Shown one piece after another: positions 8,797-17,283 of a DNA stretch of 64,000 nucleotides; position 1 is the first letter of the stretch, and each line of letters begins with the position of its first letter. The notes beneath the pieces were generated by a model that saw nothing but the letters and a program-made list of their open reading frames with translations, ran no database searches and was not told the origin of the DNA. Made by a program: the position numbers and the translations under genes. This DNA is from Flavobacterium psychrolimnae (GTDB lineage: Bacteria > Bacteroidota > Bacteroidia > Flavobacteriales > Flavobacteriaceae), in NCBI RefSeq assembly GCF_003312425.1, contig NZ_QNUX01000006.1, positions 124,001 through 188,000 on the forward strand, in the 5' to 3' direction.

Positions 8797-9285
8797 TTAA
8801 GATAATTGCCATCCACAAATAATTCCTCCCATAATTGTAAGGCACACAATCCAAAATCCACCAGTTACAAAGGTATATTTGAAACTTCTTCTTTCATACA
8901 AAGCATTCGTTCCTATAATTGGTAAAGCAAAAAACAGTCCCGTCATAAAGCCGTGTAAAGCTCCATGCTTAAACGTTCTGAAAGCATTTCCATAGTCAGT
9001 CATAAAAGCTTCATAGGAAGGTTTTGCAATACTGGGATCTCCCCCTATCATACCTATTGCTCCAAATTGATGTATGGTGAGCATTTGAAGTACGAAGCTG
9101 ATGAAAAAAGCATATAGCAATGAAGTGCCAAATATTAAAAGCATATTTCCTCCTTTTAGCTTTTCTTCTGTCAGTCCAGATTCTTTCATCCAAATTGTTC
9201 CAAAAACTTTTGGATGATACCAAACAAAACCAATTACAAGAGTAGATAAAGCTGCAACAAATAGTGCTAAGAAATTGATTTCCAT
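8797..9285 (-). CDS. DUF1761 family membrane protein
   Basis: A 162-residue protein with four hydrophobic helices (about 5-25, 45-65, 105-125 and 138-158). The opening block with FVWYHPKVFG..W, followed by an acidic/Lys segment ending in EKLKG, is the DUF1761 pattern. Function is unknown. It is convergent with the pterin dehydratase gene, shares its terminator, and has nothing obvious in front of it. Assignment rests on the N-terminal motif and topology. Confidence 0.75.
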   Translation of the reverse strand: MEINFLALFVAALSTLVIGFVWYHPKVFGTIWMKESGLTEEKLKGGNMLLIFGTSLLYAFFISFVLQMLTIHQFGAIGMIGGDPSIAKPSYEAFMTDYGNAFRTFKHGALHGFMTGLFFALPIIGTNALYERRSFKYTFVTGGFWIVCLTIMGGIICGWQLS

Positions 9286-9462
9286 AAATTTGAGATTAAG
9301 GTTAGTACAGCAAATTTAATGAAATATTACTTATCACCAAAAAGAGATTAATTGTAAGGTATTACGGTATATAAAAAACAATATTGTGTAGTTCGTCGAT
9401 TTTATTTGCTGATTAGCCATAATGTGTGTAGTTTTAGATGTGTAAAAGAAAAATACCCTGTT

Positions 9463-10317
9463 ATGAAAAAAATATCTACTCTATTTTTAACGCTTTTGTT
9501 TTCATTTTCAATGCTTGCAAATGTATCTCAATCAGAGAAAGATGCCTTGGTGAAATTATATCAGTCAACAAATGGTCAACAATGGAAAGTGAAATGGGAT
9601 TTATTAGCTCCGGTTTCTACTTGGTATGGTGTTAAAGTGCAAGATGAAAAAGTAATTGCAGTGCATTTAGCTGATAATAATCTAGTGGGAGAGATTCCAT
9701 CGGATATTGTAAACTTGGTTAGTCTTCAAGAATTGGATTTACACAAAAATCAAATATCAGGAACAATTCCATCTGCTATTGGAAAACTAAAGGATATGAA
9801 AGTATTGAATCTTTCGTTCAATAAATTAACAGGTTCAATTCCTTCTTCTGTTTGCGAAATGTCAAATTTGAAAGATTTAGAATTATATATGAATGCACTT
9901 TCAGGCGAATTACCATTACAAATTGGAGCTTTAAGCCAATTGGAAATATTATCGTTATTCAATAACGAAATTGTGGGTGAAATTCCAAATTCTCTTTATG
10001 ACATTAAAACAATAAAAACGCTACTTTTAAACAGTAACAAACTTGTAGGTGAATTAAGCAGAGATGTAGAGAATATGACGGCACTTGAAAATCTTAGTTT
10101 GTTTGACAATAAAATGATTGGTCAGGTTCCATTTGAATTAGAAAACTTAAACAACCTAAAAGAAATGAATATTTCTTATAATAAATTCAATGGTTTGGTA
10201 TCTAAAGACTTAGCTGTTTTGGATACGTTGAATATGACTATGCTTAATGAGCAAGGAATTACAGTTTTGCTGAACGTATCTATGGATAGAAATTCAGCAA
10301 TTGTTTCAGAAGATTAA
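9463..10317 (+). CDS. Secreted leucine-rich-repeat protein (plant-like LRR)
   Basis: From the ATG at 9463 the protein has 284 residues: a signal peptide (residues 1-19), then a cap resembling the LRR N-terminal domain (ALVKLYQSTNGQQW, a Trp-rich TWYGV segment) and about eight repeats of roughly 24 residues with the pattern L..L.L..N.L.G.IP. The G.IP ending is typical of plant-type LRRs and also occurs in secreted Bacteroidota proteins. It probably mediates binding outside the cytoplasm; the partner is unknown. There is no C-terminal type IX sorting domain. The frame continues upstream to 9406, but those residues are not signal-like, so the later start is chosen. Confidence 0.78.
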   Translation: MKKISTLFLTLLFSFSMLANVSQSEKDALVKLYQSTNGQQWKVKWDLLAPVSTWYGVKVQDEKVIAVHLADNNLVGEIPSDIVNLVSLQELDLHKNQISGTIPSAIGKLKDMKVLNLSFNKLTGSIPSSVCEMSNLKDLELYMNALSGELPLQIGALSQLEILSLFNNEIVGEIPNSLYDIKTIKTLLLNSNKLVGELSRDVENMTALENLSLFDNKMIGQVPFELENLNNLKEMNISYNKFNGLVSKDLAVLDTLNMTMLNEQGITVLLNVSMDRNSAIVSED

Positions 10318-10363
10318 TTTATAATTAAAAATAACAGATACGTACTTTTTTAACGATTAAAAT

Positions 10364-10933
10364 TTAGTTGATTTTTGGATATGTTAAGTTTAATAAACGT
10401 AGTTGGTTAAAAACCTGTGTGACATGCTCCACAGGTTTTTTTGTTTCTAAAAGAATACTAATAGAGAATAGTTTTTTTATTTCTTTAGCTATCAGGAAGT
10501 TTTTTAATGTGTTTGCCATTTCATGATTCTTAGTTGAATTTGAAATGTTGTCCAATTCAATGCATATTTTTTTATAGTTCTTTAGATAAATTTTGAGTCG
10601 GTTGACACCTTTTCCTTCTTGATGTTTCCAATGATTAATATCATTCAAATTAATCGTTTGAGACTTAATCGAACTATAAATAGGTTTCTTTATCCAATCC
10701 ATTTTGATTGTCTCATTTCGAAGTTCTAGAAGTAGCGTGCCGGAAAACAATCTAAATAAAATAATTGCAGAAAGCATAGTGATTGTAAAAGCAAGAATAT
10801 AGATCAAAAGGTTATTTTGTATTCCAGTTTGTGCCAAAAGGATTCCTAATAGGGGTAAAGAGATCATATACATAATTCCGAAAGGTAGTATTGATAACGT
10901 TTTGGCTTTTAAATGTAACACGTTTTCATCCAT
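10364..10933 (-). CDS. Hypothetical membrane protein, two helices
   Basis: A 189-residue protein I do not recognise. Two hydrophobic helices (about 13-33 and 42-62) are followed by a soluble beta/alpha part starting LLLELRNETIKMDWIKKP, somewhat like a bacterial PH-like domain. The 3' end of the coding sequence contains a strong hairpin (10411-10442) that looks like the terminator of the convergent LRR gene, so the last 25 or so residues may not be conserved. Function unknown. Confidence 0.55.
   Translation of the reverse strand: MDENVLHLKAKTLSILPFGIMYMISLPLLGILLAQTGIQNNLLIYILAFTITMLSAIILFRLFSGTLLLELRNETIKMDWIKKPIYSSIKSQTINLNDINHWKHQEGKGVNRLKIYLKNYKKICIELDNISNSTKNHEMANTLKNFLIAKEIKKLFSISILLETKKPVEHVTQVFNQLRLLNLTYPKIN
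10411..10442 (+). terminator. Terminator-like hairpin inside a convergent gene
   Basis: AAACCTGTG / CACAGGTTT with a 10-base loop and a following T-run on the plus strand, 94 bases past the LRR gene stop. It sits within the end of the minus-strand 189-residue gene. Confidence 0.65.
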
Positions 10934-11363
10934 TATTTGAGTTTAAAAGATTTTAAAAATTCTAAAAAACAAATTTATTAAATATTTTAAATGAAAAAGC
11001 TCCAGATTTCTCTCAAGCTTTTTAGTAGCGAGTAATCGTGAAAAATCTAACTAATTTTTGGATGGTTATTATAAAATAATTAGCGTTAATGATGATTTTT
11101 AAATTGGTGAATTTTTTAGTTGAAATTCGCGATTTCAGCTTATTGTGATTCCATTTCAAGTTGTTGATTTTCTTAGGTCATTTTAAATTATATATATGTC
11201 TCTGCTAATTTGTGTACATAAAATAAAAGTTTAATTTTACTTTTTTAATATATATAGCAACCTTGCCTGTCATTACATAATAATCCTTCCTAATTATTTT
11301 TGGCCCGTTGTTTATAAGAAGAAATTTCCAAAGTCATTTTCATAGATATAAACTCTTATTTCC
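10934..11363. other. Upstream region of the fructan sensor gene (430 bases, no gene)
   Basis: Very AT-rich stretch with no open frame of note, containing the divergent starts of the 189-residue gene and the sensor gene. I looked for the TTG/TAnnTTTG promoter pattern and found only weak candidates (for example CAACCTTG near 11260). No repeat or operator could be supported. Confidence 0.6.
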
Positions 11364-14102
11364 ATGTATCAATTTTTAAAAAATATCTTGATGCTTTTTT
11401 TAGCATCATTAATTTTAGTTTCCTGTAAACAAAAACAAGGAGATAAAATCAAGGTCGGATTTTCTCAAGCTATGACTACGGACGATTGGCGTAAACAAAT
11501 GAACATCTCCATAAAAGTTGAAGCCTCTTTACGGCCTGAAGTAGATTTGACTATTAAAGATGCTGATAACAATGTCCAAAACCAAATTGAAGATATTGAA
11601 AAATTTATAGCTGATAAAGTAGATGTTATTATTGTATCTCCAATTCAATCTAAACCCTTAACTGCTGTTGTAGAAAAATCGATAAAAGCAGGAATTCCGG
11701 TTCTTGTTGTAGATCGAAAAATAGATGGTGAAAATTACTCTGCATACCTTGGAGCTGATAATATTGAAATTGGCAGAATTGCTGCTCGATATATTATTTC
11801 GAACAGTAAAGGTTCCGGTAAAATTATTGAAATTACCGGAGCAAGTGGCTCTTCGCCTGCATATGAGCGTAGTCTGGGATTTAATCAGATAATTGCTAAA
11901 AATAATCGTTTTGAAATTAACGGCACCATTCACGGTGATTGGGAAAAAGAGTCCGTTAAAGCACCACTCAAAACAATTCTTGAGCAAAATCCGGATATTG
12001 AATACATTTTTGCTCATAACGACCGCATGGCATTAAGTGCGTGGGAAACTGCTAAAACACAAGGATTAGAAAAGAAAATTAAATTTTTAAGCGTTGACGG
12101 ACTTAATACGGTGAATGGCGGTATAGAGTTGGTGAAAAGTGACGTTTTAGATGGAACTATATTATATCCCACTGGAGGAAATGAAGCATTGAAATTGGCC
12201 TTAAAAATGTATAATAAAGAGCCGATTTCTAAAAATAATATACTGAATACGATTGTTATTGATCAGAATAATGCTGAAATTATCGAAAACCAAATGGATA
12301 AAGTTGATCAGCAGCAAGCCGTTATTGAATCACAGCAAAGAGCAATAAAGGTGCAGGAAGGAGAATATGCTTCACAGAACAATCTGGTTCGGTTACTGAG
12401 TTTTTTCTTAATGATTATTCTCAGTTTGACGATTTATAGTATTTATTCTACTATTTCTATTTCGAGAAAGAAAAAACAGCTTGAGAATATTAATCAGACT
12501 GTAATTTATCAGAATCATGAAATTCAGGAAATGGCAAAAATTGCTGAGAAAAGCAATGAGGCCAAATTGAATTTCTTTACAGGTCTTTCACATGAATTCA
12601 AAACACCAATAACGCTGATTATGAGTTATGTGGAGTCATTAATTGAAAACGAAAAAATCAAAGGAACCGCTCTTATTGATGAAGTAAAACTGATTCATAA
12701 AAATTCGAATAGATTACTGAGATTAATAAATCAGTTATTGGATTTTAGAAAAATTGAAGAACAAAAATTCACGTTAAGAGCTTCAAATACTAAGATCTAT
12801 GATTTTACAAATGAAGTAATGACTAACTTTAAAGGTGAAGCTTCCCGTAGAAATATTAATTTTCAGCTTATTTGTAAAAATAAAAGTATGGAGTTGTTTA
12901 TTGACAGGGGTTTGATGGATAAAGTTTATTTTAATTTGCTTTCAAATGCTTTCAAGTTTACGCCTGATAACGGAAAAATAACTATTTCAATTACCGAAAA
13001 TCAGGACAATACAATTAAAATTAGTTTTAAGGATTCCGGAATTGGAATACCGGAAAATGAATTATCAAATGTATTTAATCCATTTTTTAGAGCTTCAAAC
13101 AATAATAAAAACAGTTCCGGAATAGGGCTTCATTTGTCAAAAGAGTTTGTGCTTTTGCATCACGGAACAATAGAACTTAAATCGAAGCAGGGAAGTGAGT
13201 TTATAATTACTTTACTAAAAGGCAGCAGTCATTTACAGCCTTCTGAAATTATACATAAAGCAGAAAACTTAAATGTAACTCCAAATCTAATAACAGATTA
13301 TCTTGATATTGAGCCTGATTTTAGCCAGCTTAACGTAAGTTCTCAGTTAGAAAAACATTCTCTTTTAATTATTGAAGATAACATTGATTTGGTTACATTT
13401 TTAAAAGCTAAACTATCGAACGAGTATGTAATTAATATCTCTGACGGAAGTGATGCTATTGAAATAGCAATGGAAATTGTCCCGGATATAATTATTTGTG
13501 ACATTAATTTGGCAGACAAAGATGGTTATGAAATTAGTAAAGAATTGAAAAAGGATTTACGTACTTCTCATATTCCTATTATTATATTGACGGCACAAAG
13601 TAACAAGGAATCTGTTTTAAAAGGATTACAGAGTGGAGTGGATCAGTATCTTACGAAGCCTTTTAGTCTTTCGATTTTAAAACAGTCTATTTCGAGTCTG
13701 CTTTTTAACAGAGAAAAACTACGTTATTATTATACGAATAATATCTATCGTATTGAACCTGAGTCTAAATTTGGTAATCAGGAGCAGTCTTTTATTACTA
13801 AAATGAATGATATTATTAAATTCAATGTTGAAAACCCTAAATTTTCAGTTGAAGATTTAGCAGATAAACTAAGTATTTCCAGAGTTCAGTTGTATCGAAA
13901 GGTAAAAGCGATTATCGGAATTAATATCAGTGATCATATTAATAACGTAAAATTAGAGAAAGCGGCAGAACTTTTAAAGTCCAATGAGATGAATATTTCT
14001 GAAATTGCATACTCTCTTGGATTCTCTTCTCCAAACTATTTTTCTACAGCTTTTAAGAATAAATTTGGAATTTCACCAAAGGAATACAAATCTTCCAACT
14101 AA
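11364..14102 (+). CDS. Hybrid two-component system regulator with periplasmic sugar-binding domain (fructan locus sensor)
   Basis: A 912-residue one-protein phosphorelay. In order: N-terminal signal/membrane segment ending in a lipobox-like LVSC (Cys21); a type I periplasmic sugar-binding domain (about 29-310) starting KVGFSQAM; a helix across the membrane (343-367); a HisKA domain with the phospho-acceptor His410 in GLSHEFKTP; an ATPase domain with the N-box NLLSNAFKFT and the G-box SSGIGLHL; a receiver domain with Asp713; and an AraC-type DNA-binding domain (about 820-910). The Bacteroides thetaiotaomicron fructan regulator BT1754 has the same layout and binds fructose. Here the gene stands just upstream of a fructan operon, so the same signal and target are inferred. 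Confidence 0.92.
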   Translation: MYQFLKNILMLFLASLILVSCKQKQGDKIKVGFSQAMTTDDWRKQMNISIKVEASLRPEVDLTIKDADNNVQNQIEDIEKFIADKVDVIIVSPIQSKPLTAVVEKSIKAGIPVLVVDRKIDGENYSAYLGADNIEIGRIAARYIISNSKGSGKIIEITGASGSSPAYERSLGFNQIIAKNNRFEINGTIHGDWEKESVKAPLKTILEQNPDIEYIFAHNDRMALSAWETAKTQGLEKKIKFLSVDGLNTVNGGIELVKSDVLDGTILYPTGGNEALKLALKMYNKEPISKNNILNTIVIDQNNAEIIENQMDKVDQQQAVIESQQRAIKVQEGEYASQNNLVRLLSFFLMIILSLTIYSIYSTISISRKKKQLENINQTVIYQNHEIQEMAKIAEKSNEAKLNFFTGLSHEFKTPITLIMSYVESLIENEKIKGTALIDEVKLIHKNSNRLLRLINQLLDFRKIEEQKFTLRASNTKIYDFTNEVMTNFKGEASRRNINFQLICKNKSMELFIDRGLMDKVYFNLLSNAFKFTPDNGKITISITENQDNTIKISFKDSGIGIPENELSNVFNPFFRASNNNKNSSGIGLHLSKEFVLLHHGTIELKSKQGSEFIITLLKGSSHLQPSEIIHKAENLNVTPNLITDYLDIEPDFSQLNVSSQLEKHSLLIIEDNIDLVTFLKAKLSNEYVINISDGSDAIEIAMEIVPDIIICDINLADKDGYEISKELKKDLRTSHIPIIILTAQSNKESVLKGLQSGVDQYLTKPFSLSILKQSISSLLFNREKLRYYYTNNIYRIEPESKFGNQEQSFITKMNDIIKFNVENPKFSVEDLADKLSISRVQLYRKVKAIIGINISDHINNVKLEKAAELLKSNEMNISEIAYSLGFSSPNYFSTAFKNKFGISPKEYKSSN

Positions 14103-14108
14103 TACTGG

Positions 14109-14143
14109 TTTAAAATTGATACAAATCAGGTATCAATTTTAAA
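14109..14143 (+). terminator. Perfect 14-base inverted repeat after the sensor gene
   Basis: TTTAAAATTGATAC / GTATCAATTTTAAA with a 7-base loop, 6 bases past the stop. There is no long T-run after it, so it could be a terminator or an operator-like palindrome. Confidence 0.55.
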
Positions 14144-14177
14144 CGTAATGTAACAAAATCGAAACTACACGGTTTTC

Positions 14178-14216
14178 GTAAATAAACTTTAATTTATGTA
14201 AACCCCTGTAAATAAA
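14178..14216 (+). repeat. Direct repeat GTAAATAAA, candidate operator of the fructan operon
   Basis: The 9-base word occurs at 14178-14186 and 14208-14216, 30 bases apart, with a related ATGTAAAC between them. It lies about 120 bases upstream of the first operon gene, where an AraC-type regulator would be expected to bind. This is a pattern only; binding is inference. Confidence 0.3.
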
Positions 14217-14332
14217 GCTCTTGTTGTTTAAATGTCAAACCATCAATAATTGTAGAATTAAATTGTAACATCATTAAAAATAAGTTGTTTTTATTGCGAA
14301 TATCTTAGCAGCAAGTTTTTAATACTTCTACA

Positions 14333-15691
14333 ATGAATAAGATATTGATTTGGTCTGTTACTGCTGCATTGGCAGGTTTTCTATTCGGTTTTGATACCGT
14401 AGTTATTTCTGGAGCTGATAAACAATTACAGCTTCTTTGGCATTCTTCTGATGCTTTTCATGGATCTGTTGTTATGGCAATGGCGCTTTGGGGAACAGTA
14501 GTAGGTGCTATTTTTGGAGGAATCCCAACCAATAAAATAGGTCGTAAAAAAACACTGTTCTGGATTGGGATTTTATATTTCGTTTCTGCTGTTGGTGCTG
14601 CTTATGCAAACGATCCATATGTTTTTGCTGCTTTCAGATTTTTAGGAGGGTTAGGTGTTGGTGCTTCAACTATTGCTGCTCCTGCTTATGTTTCTGAAAT
14701 TGCTCCTGCAGATAAACGAGGTCGATTAGTAGCTTTGTACCAGTTTAATATTGTCCTGGGAATTTTAGTTGCTTTTATCTCCAATTACTTTTTAAAAGAT
14801 ATTGGTGAAAATGCATGGCGTTGGATGATTGGAGTTCAGGCTTTTCCATCGATTATCTATATTCTTTTTATACTTACAATCCCGGAAAGCCCAAGATGGT
14901 TAATATCTAAAAACCGTGATGAAGAGGCTCGTAAAGTATTGTTCCAAATTGATCCATCTGCAAAACTCAGTGACATCATGGATGATTCCAGAGAAAATGG
15001 TGTAACCAAACATGAAAATATTTTCATGAAAAAATACCGTTTTCCATTGATTTTGGCTTTCCTTATTGCCTTTTTTAATCAGTTTTCAGGGATTAATGCC
15101 TTTTTATATTATGCACCAAGAATTTTTGAAGAAGCAGGTTTAGGACAAAATACAGCCTTATTAAGTAGTATCGGAATCGGGATTACGAATCTTATATTTA
15201 CTTTAATTGGAGTGGCATTAATTGACAAATTAGGAAGAAAGTTGTTAATGTACATTGGTTCTGTTGGATATATTATTTCCTTAGGTTTAGTTTCGGCTTC
15301 TTTTTATTATGATTGGGGAGGATTGTCAGTACCTACTTTTCTTTTCTTATTCATTGCTTCCCACGCCATTGGTCAAGGAGCTGTAATCTGGGTATTTATT
15401 TCTGAAATTTTTCCAAATCATATTCGTGCTTCAGGACAAGCTTTTGGGAGTTCAGTGCACTGGGTTTTGGCAGCAATTATTCCCTCTTTAATTCCGATGT
15501 TGTTTACAGAAATTGGTCCAGAGGTTGTTTTCTTGATTTTTACATTGATGATGGTATTGCAGCTTTTGTTTGTAATATTTATGATGCCTGAAACCAAAGG
15601 AATTTCTTTAGAAACTTTAAGCGAAAATCTAACTAAAAAATATACCAAAAAAAATGAAATCAAAGAAACATCTACCGCTGGTACTTTGTAG
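14333..15691 (+). CDS. MFS sugar/H+ symporter (probably fructose)
   Basis: A 452-residue inner-membrane transporter of the sugar porter family, with about twelve helices. Family motifs are visible: GFLFGFDTVVISG in helix 1, GRKKTLF between helices 2 and 3, PESPRWL before the central loop, and PETKG near the C-terminus. It is the first gene of the fructan operon, and its end overlaps the start of the first GH32 gene by 38 bases, so the two are co-transcribed. The B. thetaiotaomicron fructan locus has the same type of transporter for the released monosaccharide. Fructose as substrate is inferred from context. Confidence 0.9.
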   Translation: MNKILIWSVTAALAGFLFGFDTVVISGADKQLQLLWHSSDAFHGSVVMAMALWGTVVGAIFGGIPTNKIGRKKTLFWIGILYFVSAVGAAYANDPYVFAAFRFLGGLGVGASTIAAPAYVSEIAPADKRGRLVALYQFNIVLGILVAFISNYFLKDIGENAWRWMIGVQAFPSIIYILFILTIPESPRWLISKNRDEEARKVLFQIDPSAKLSDIMDDSRENGVTKHENIFMKKYRFPLILAFLIAFFNQFSGINAFLYYAPRIFEEAGLGQNTALLSSIGIGITNLIFTLIGVALIDKLGRKLLMYIGSVGYIISLGLVSASFYYDWGGLSVPTFLFLFIASHAIGQGAVIWVFISEIFPNHIRASGQAFGSSVHWVLAAIIPSLIPMLFTEIGPEVVFLIFTLMMVLQLLFVIFMMPETKGISLETLSENLTKKYTKKNEIKETSTAGTL

Positions 15692-17258
15692 TGCTGTGCT
15701 ACTTTCAATAGTAAGTTGCAAAACCGCTTCAGTTTTATCGCAAACAACTGCTGATACAAAAGGGGCTACCGAAGAGCAAATGTACCGTCCTAATTTTCAT
15801 TATACACCAAAGAAAGGTTGGATGAATGACCCTAATGGAATGTTCTATGCTGACGGACAATATCATTTGTATTATCAATATTATCCTGATGGAAATAAAT
15901 GGGGGCCTATGCACTGGGGACATACCACTAGTAAAGACATGATTAAATGGGAAGAACAACCTATTGCTATTTATCCGGATAAAGATAAATATATTTTTTC
16001 AGGAAGTGCTGTTGCAGATATAAACAATACATCCGGTTTAGGTACTGGAAAAACAGTTCCAATTGTGGCTATTTACACTTTGCATGATATGACAAAGGAA
16101 AAAGAAAACAAAATTGATGTAGAGCAGCAGGATCTGGCTTATTCGAATGACAATGGTTTTACATGGCAGAAATTTGAGGAAGGAAATCCTGTTGTGAAAA
16201 ATCCTGGAATTCGTGATTTTCGTGATCCAAAAGTAACCTGGGATAAAACCCATAAACAATGGGTAATGGTTTTAGCTGCTCAGGATAGAGCTCAGTTTTA
16301 TAAATCTACAAATCTTAAAAACTGGGAATACTTATCTGATTTCGGAAAAAACATTGGAGCTCATGGAGGTGTTTGGGAATGCCCTGATTTTTTTCAAATA
16401 AAAGTGGAAGGTTCAAATGAAACAAAATGGGTTTTAATTCAGAGTTTGAATCCAGGTGGAGCTAACGGAGGATCGGGAACACAATATTTTATTGGTGATT
16501 TTGACGGAACAACTTTCAAACAAGATGTCAATTTTGCTCAAAGAGTAGAAAAGGAAAAAGCAGTTTGGTTGGATTATGGAAAAGATAATTATGCGGGAGT
16601 AACCTGGGATAACATTCCCAGTACAGATGGCAGAAAATTATTTATAGGATGGATGTCTAATTGGGATTATGCACAGCAAGTTCCCACATTTGCTTGGAGA
16701 GGGAGCATGACTATTGCACGTGAAATTCAGTTAATAAAAAAAGGAAATGAATATAGCTTGGTTAGCAATCCAGTAAAAGAAATCAATAAATATATTTCTA
16801 AAACTATTAAAGAAAAATCATTAAAAGGAAAAGAAAAAATCTCGATTGTAACAAGTGAAAAAATAGATTTGACTAAAGCAATTGTAAATTTTGATTTAAA
16901 AAATCTAAAACAAGATACTTACACTTTTACGCTTTCTAATACTGCTGGAGAATCTTTGACTTTCGGAATTAATAATTCAGATCATTATTTGTTTTTAGAT
17001 AGAACCAAATCTGGGAAAACGGATTTCTCTGAAAAATTTGCATCTACAATTACCAAAGCAATTTTGGATGGAAACCAAGAAGAAGCTGTTTTTAAAATTA
17101 TTTTGGACAAAACATCCATTGAAATTTTTTACAACAATGGCGAAAAAGTAATTACCGAAATCTTTTTCTCAAACCAACCGTTTACTGAACTTTCTGTTTC
17201 TTCAAATCAAGGAATTGAATTGAATGACATTGTAATTAACCAATTAAATATAAACTAA
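15654..17258 (+). CDS. GH32 beta-fructosidase lipoprotein (exo-fructanase/levanase type)
   Basis: A 534-residue enzyme with a lipoprotein signal (SIVSC, Cys22). All three GH32 catalytic blocks are present: WMNDPNG with the nucleophile Asp59, FRDP with Asp191, and WECP with the acid/base Glu242. A five-bladed propeller (about 45-350) is followed by a C-terminal beta-sandwich. GH32 enzymes release fructose from levan, inulin or sucrose; the SacC-like architecture suggests an exo-acting enzyme, but linkage specificity cannot be read from sequence. The start overlaps the transporter gene by 38 bases, and the lipobox position supports this start. Confidence 0.92.
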   Translation: MKSKKHLPLVLCSAVLLSIVSCKTASVLSQTTADTKGATEEQMYRPNFHYTPKKGWMNDPNGMFYADGQYHLYYQYYPDGNKWGPMHWGHTTSKDMIKWEEQPIAIYPDKDKYIFSGSAVADINNTSGLGTGKTVPIVAIYTLHDMTKEKENKIDVEQQDLAYSNDNGFTWQKFEEGNPVVKNPGIRDFRDPKVTWDKTHKQWVMVLAAQDRAQFYKSTNLKNWEYLSDFGKNIGAHGGVWECPDFFQIKVEGSNETKWVLIQSLNPGGANGGSGTQYFIGDFDGTTFKQDVNFAQRVEKEKAVWLDYGKDNYAGVTWDNIPSTDGRKLFIGWMSNWDYAQQVPTFAWRGSMTIAREIQLIKKGNEYSLVSNPVKEINKYISKTIKEKSLKGKEKISIVTSEKIDLTKAIVNFDLKNLKQDTYTFTLSNTAGESLTFGINNSDHYLFLDRTKSGKTDFSEKFASTITKAILDGNQEEAVFKIILDKTSIEIFYNNGEKVITEIFFSNQPFTELSVSSNQGIELNDIVINQLNIN

Positions 17259-17283
17259 AACTAAAAACCAAAACCATTAACTT

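Noticed and set aside
11658..12017. A 119-codon minus-strand frame inside the sensor gene
   Set aside because: It is antisense to the sugar-binding domain and has no recognisable features.
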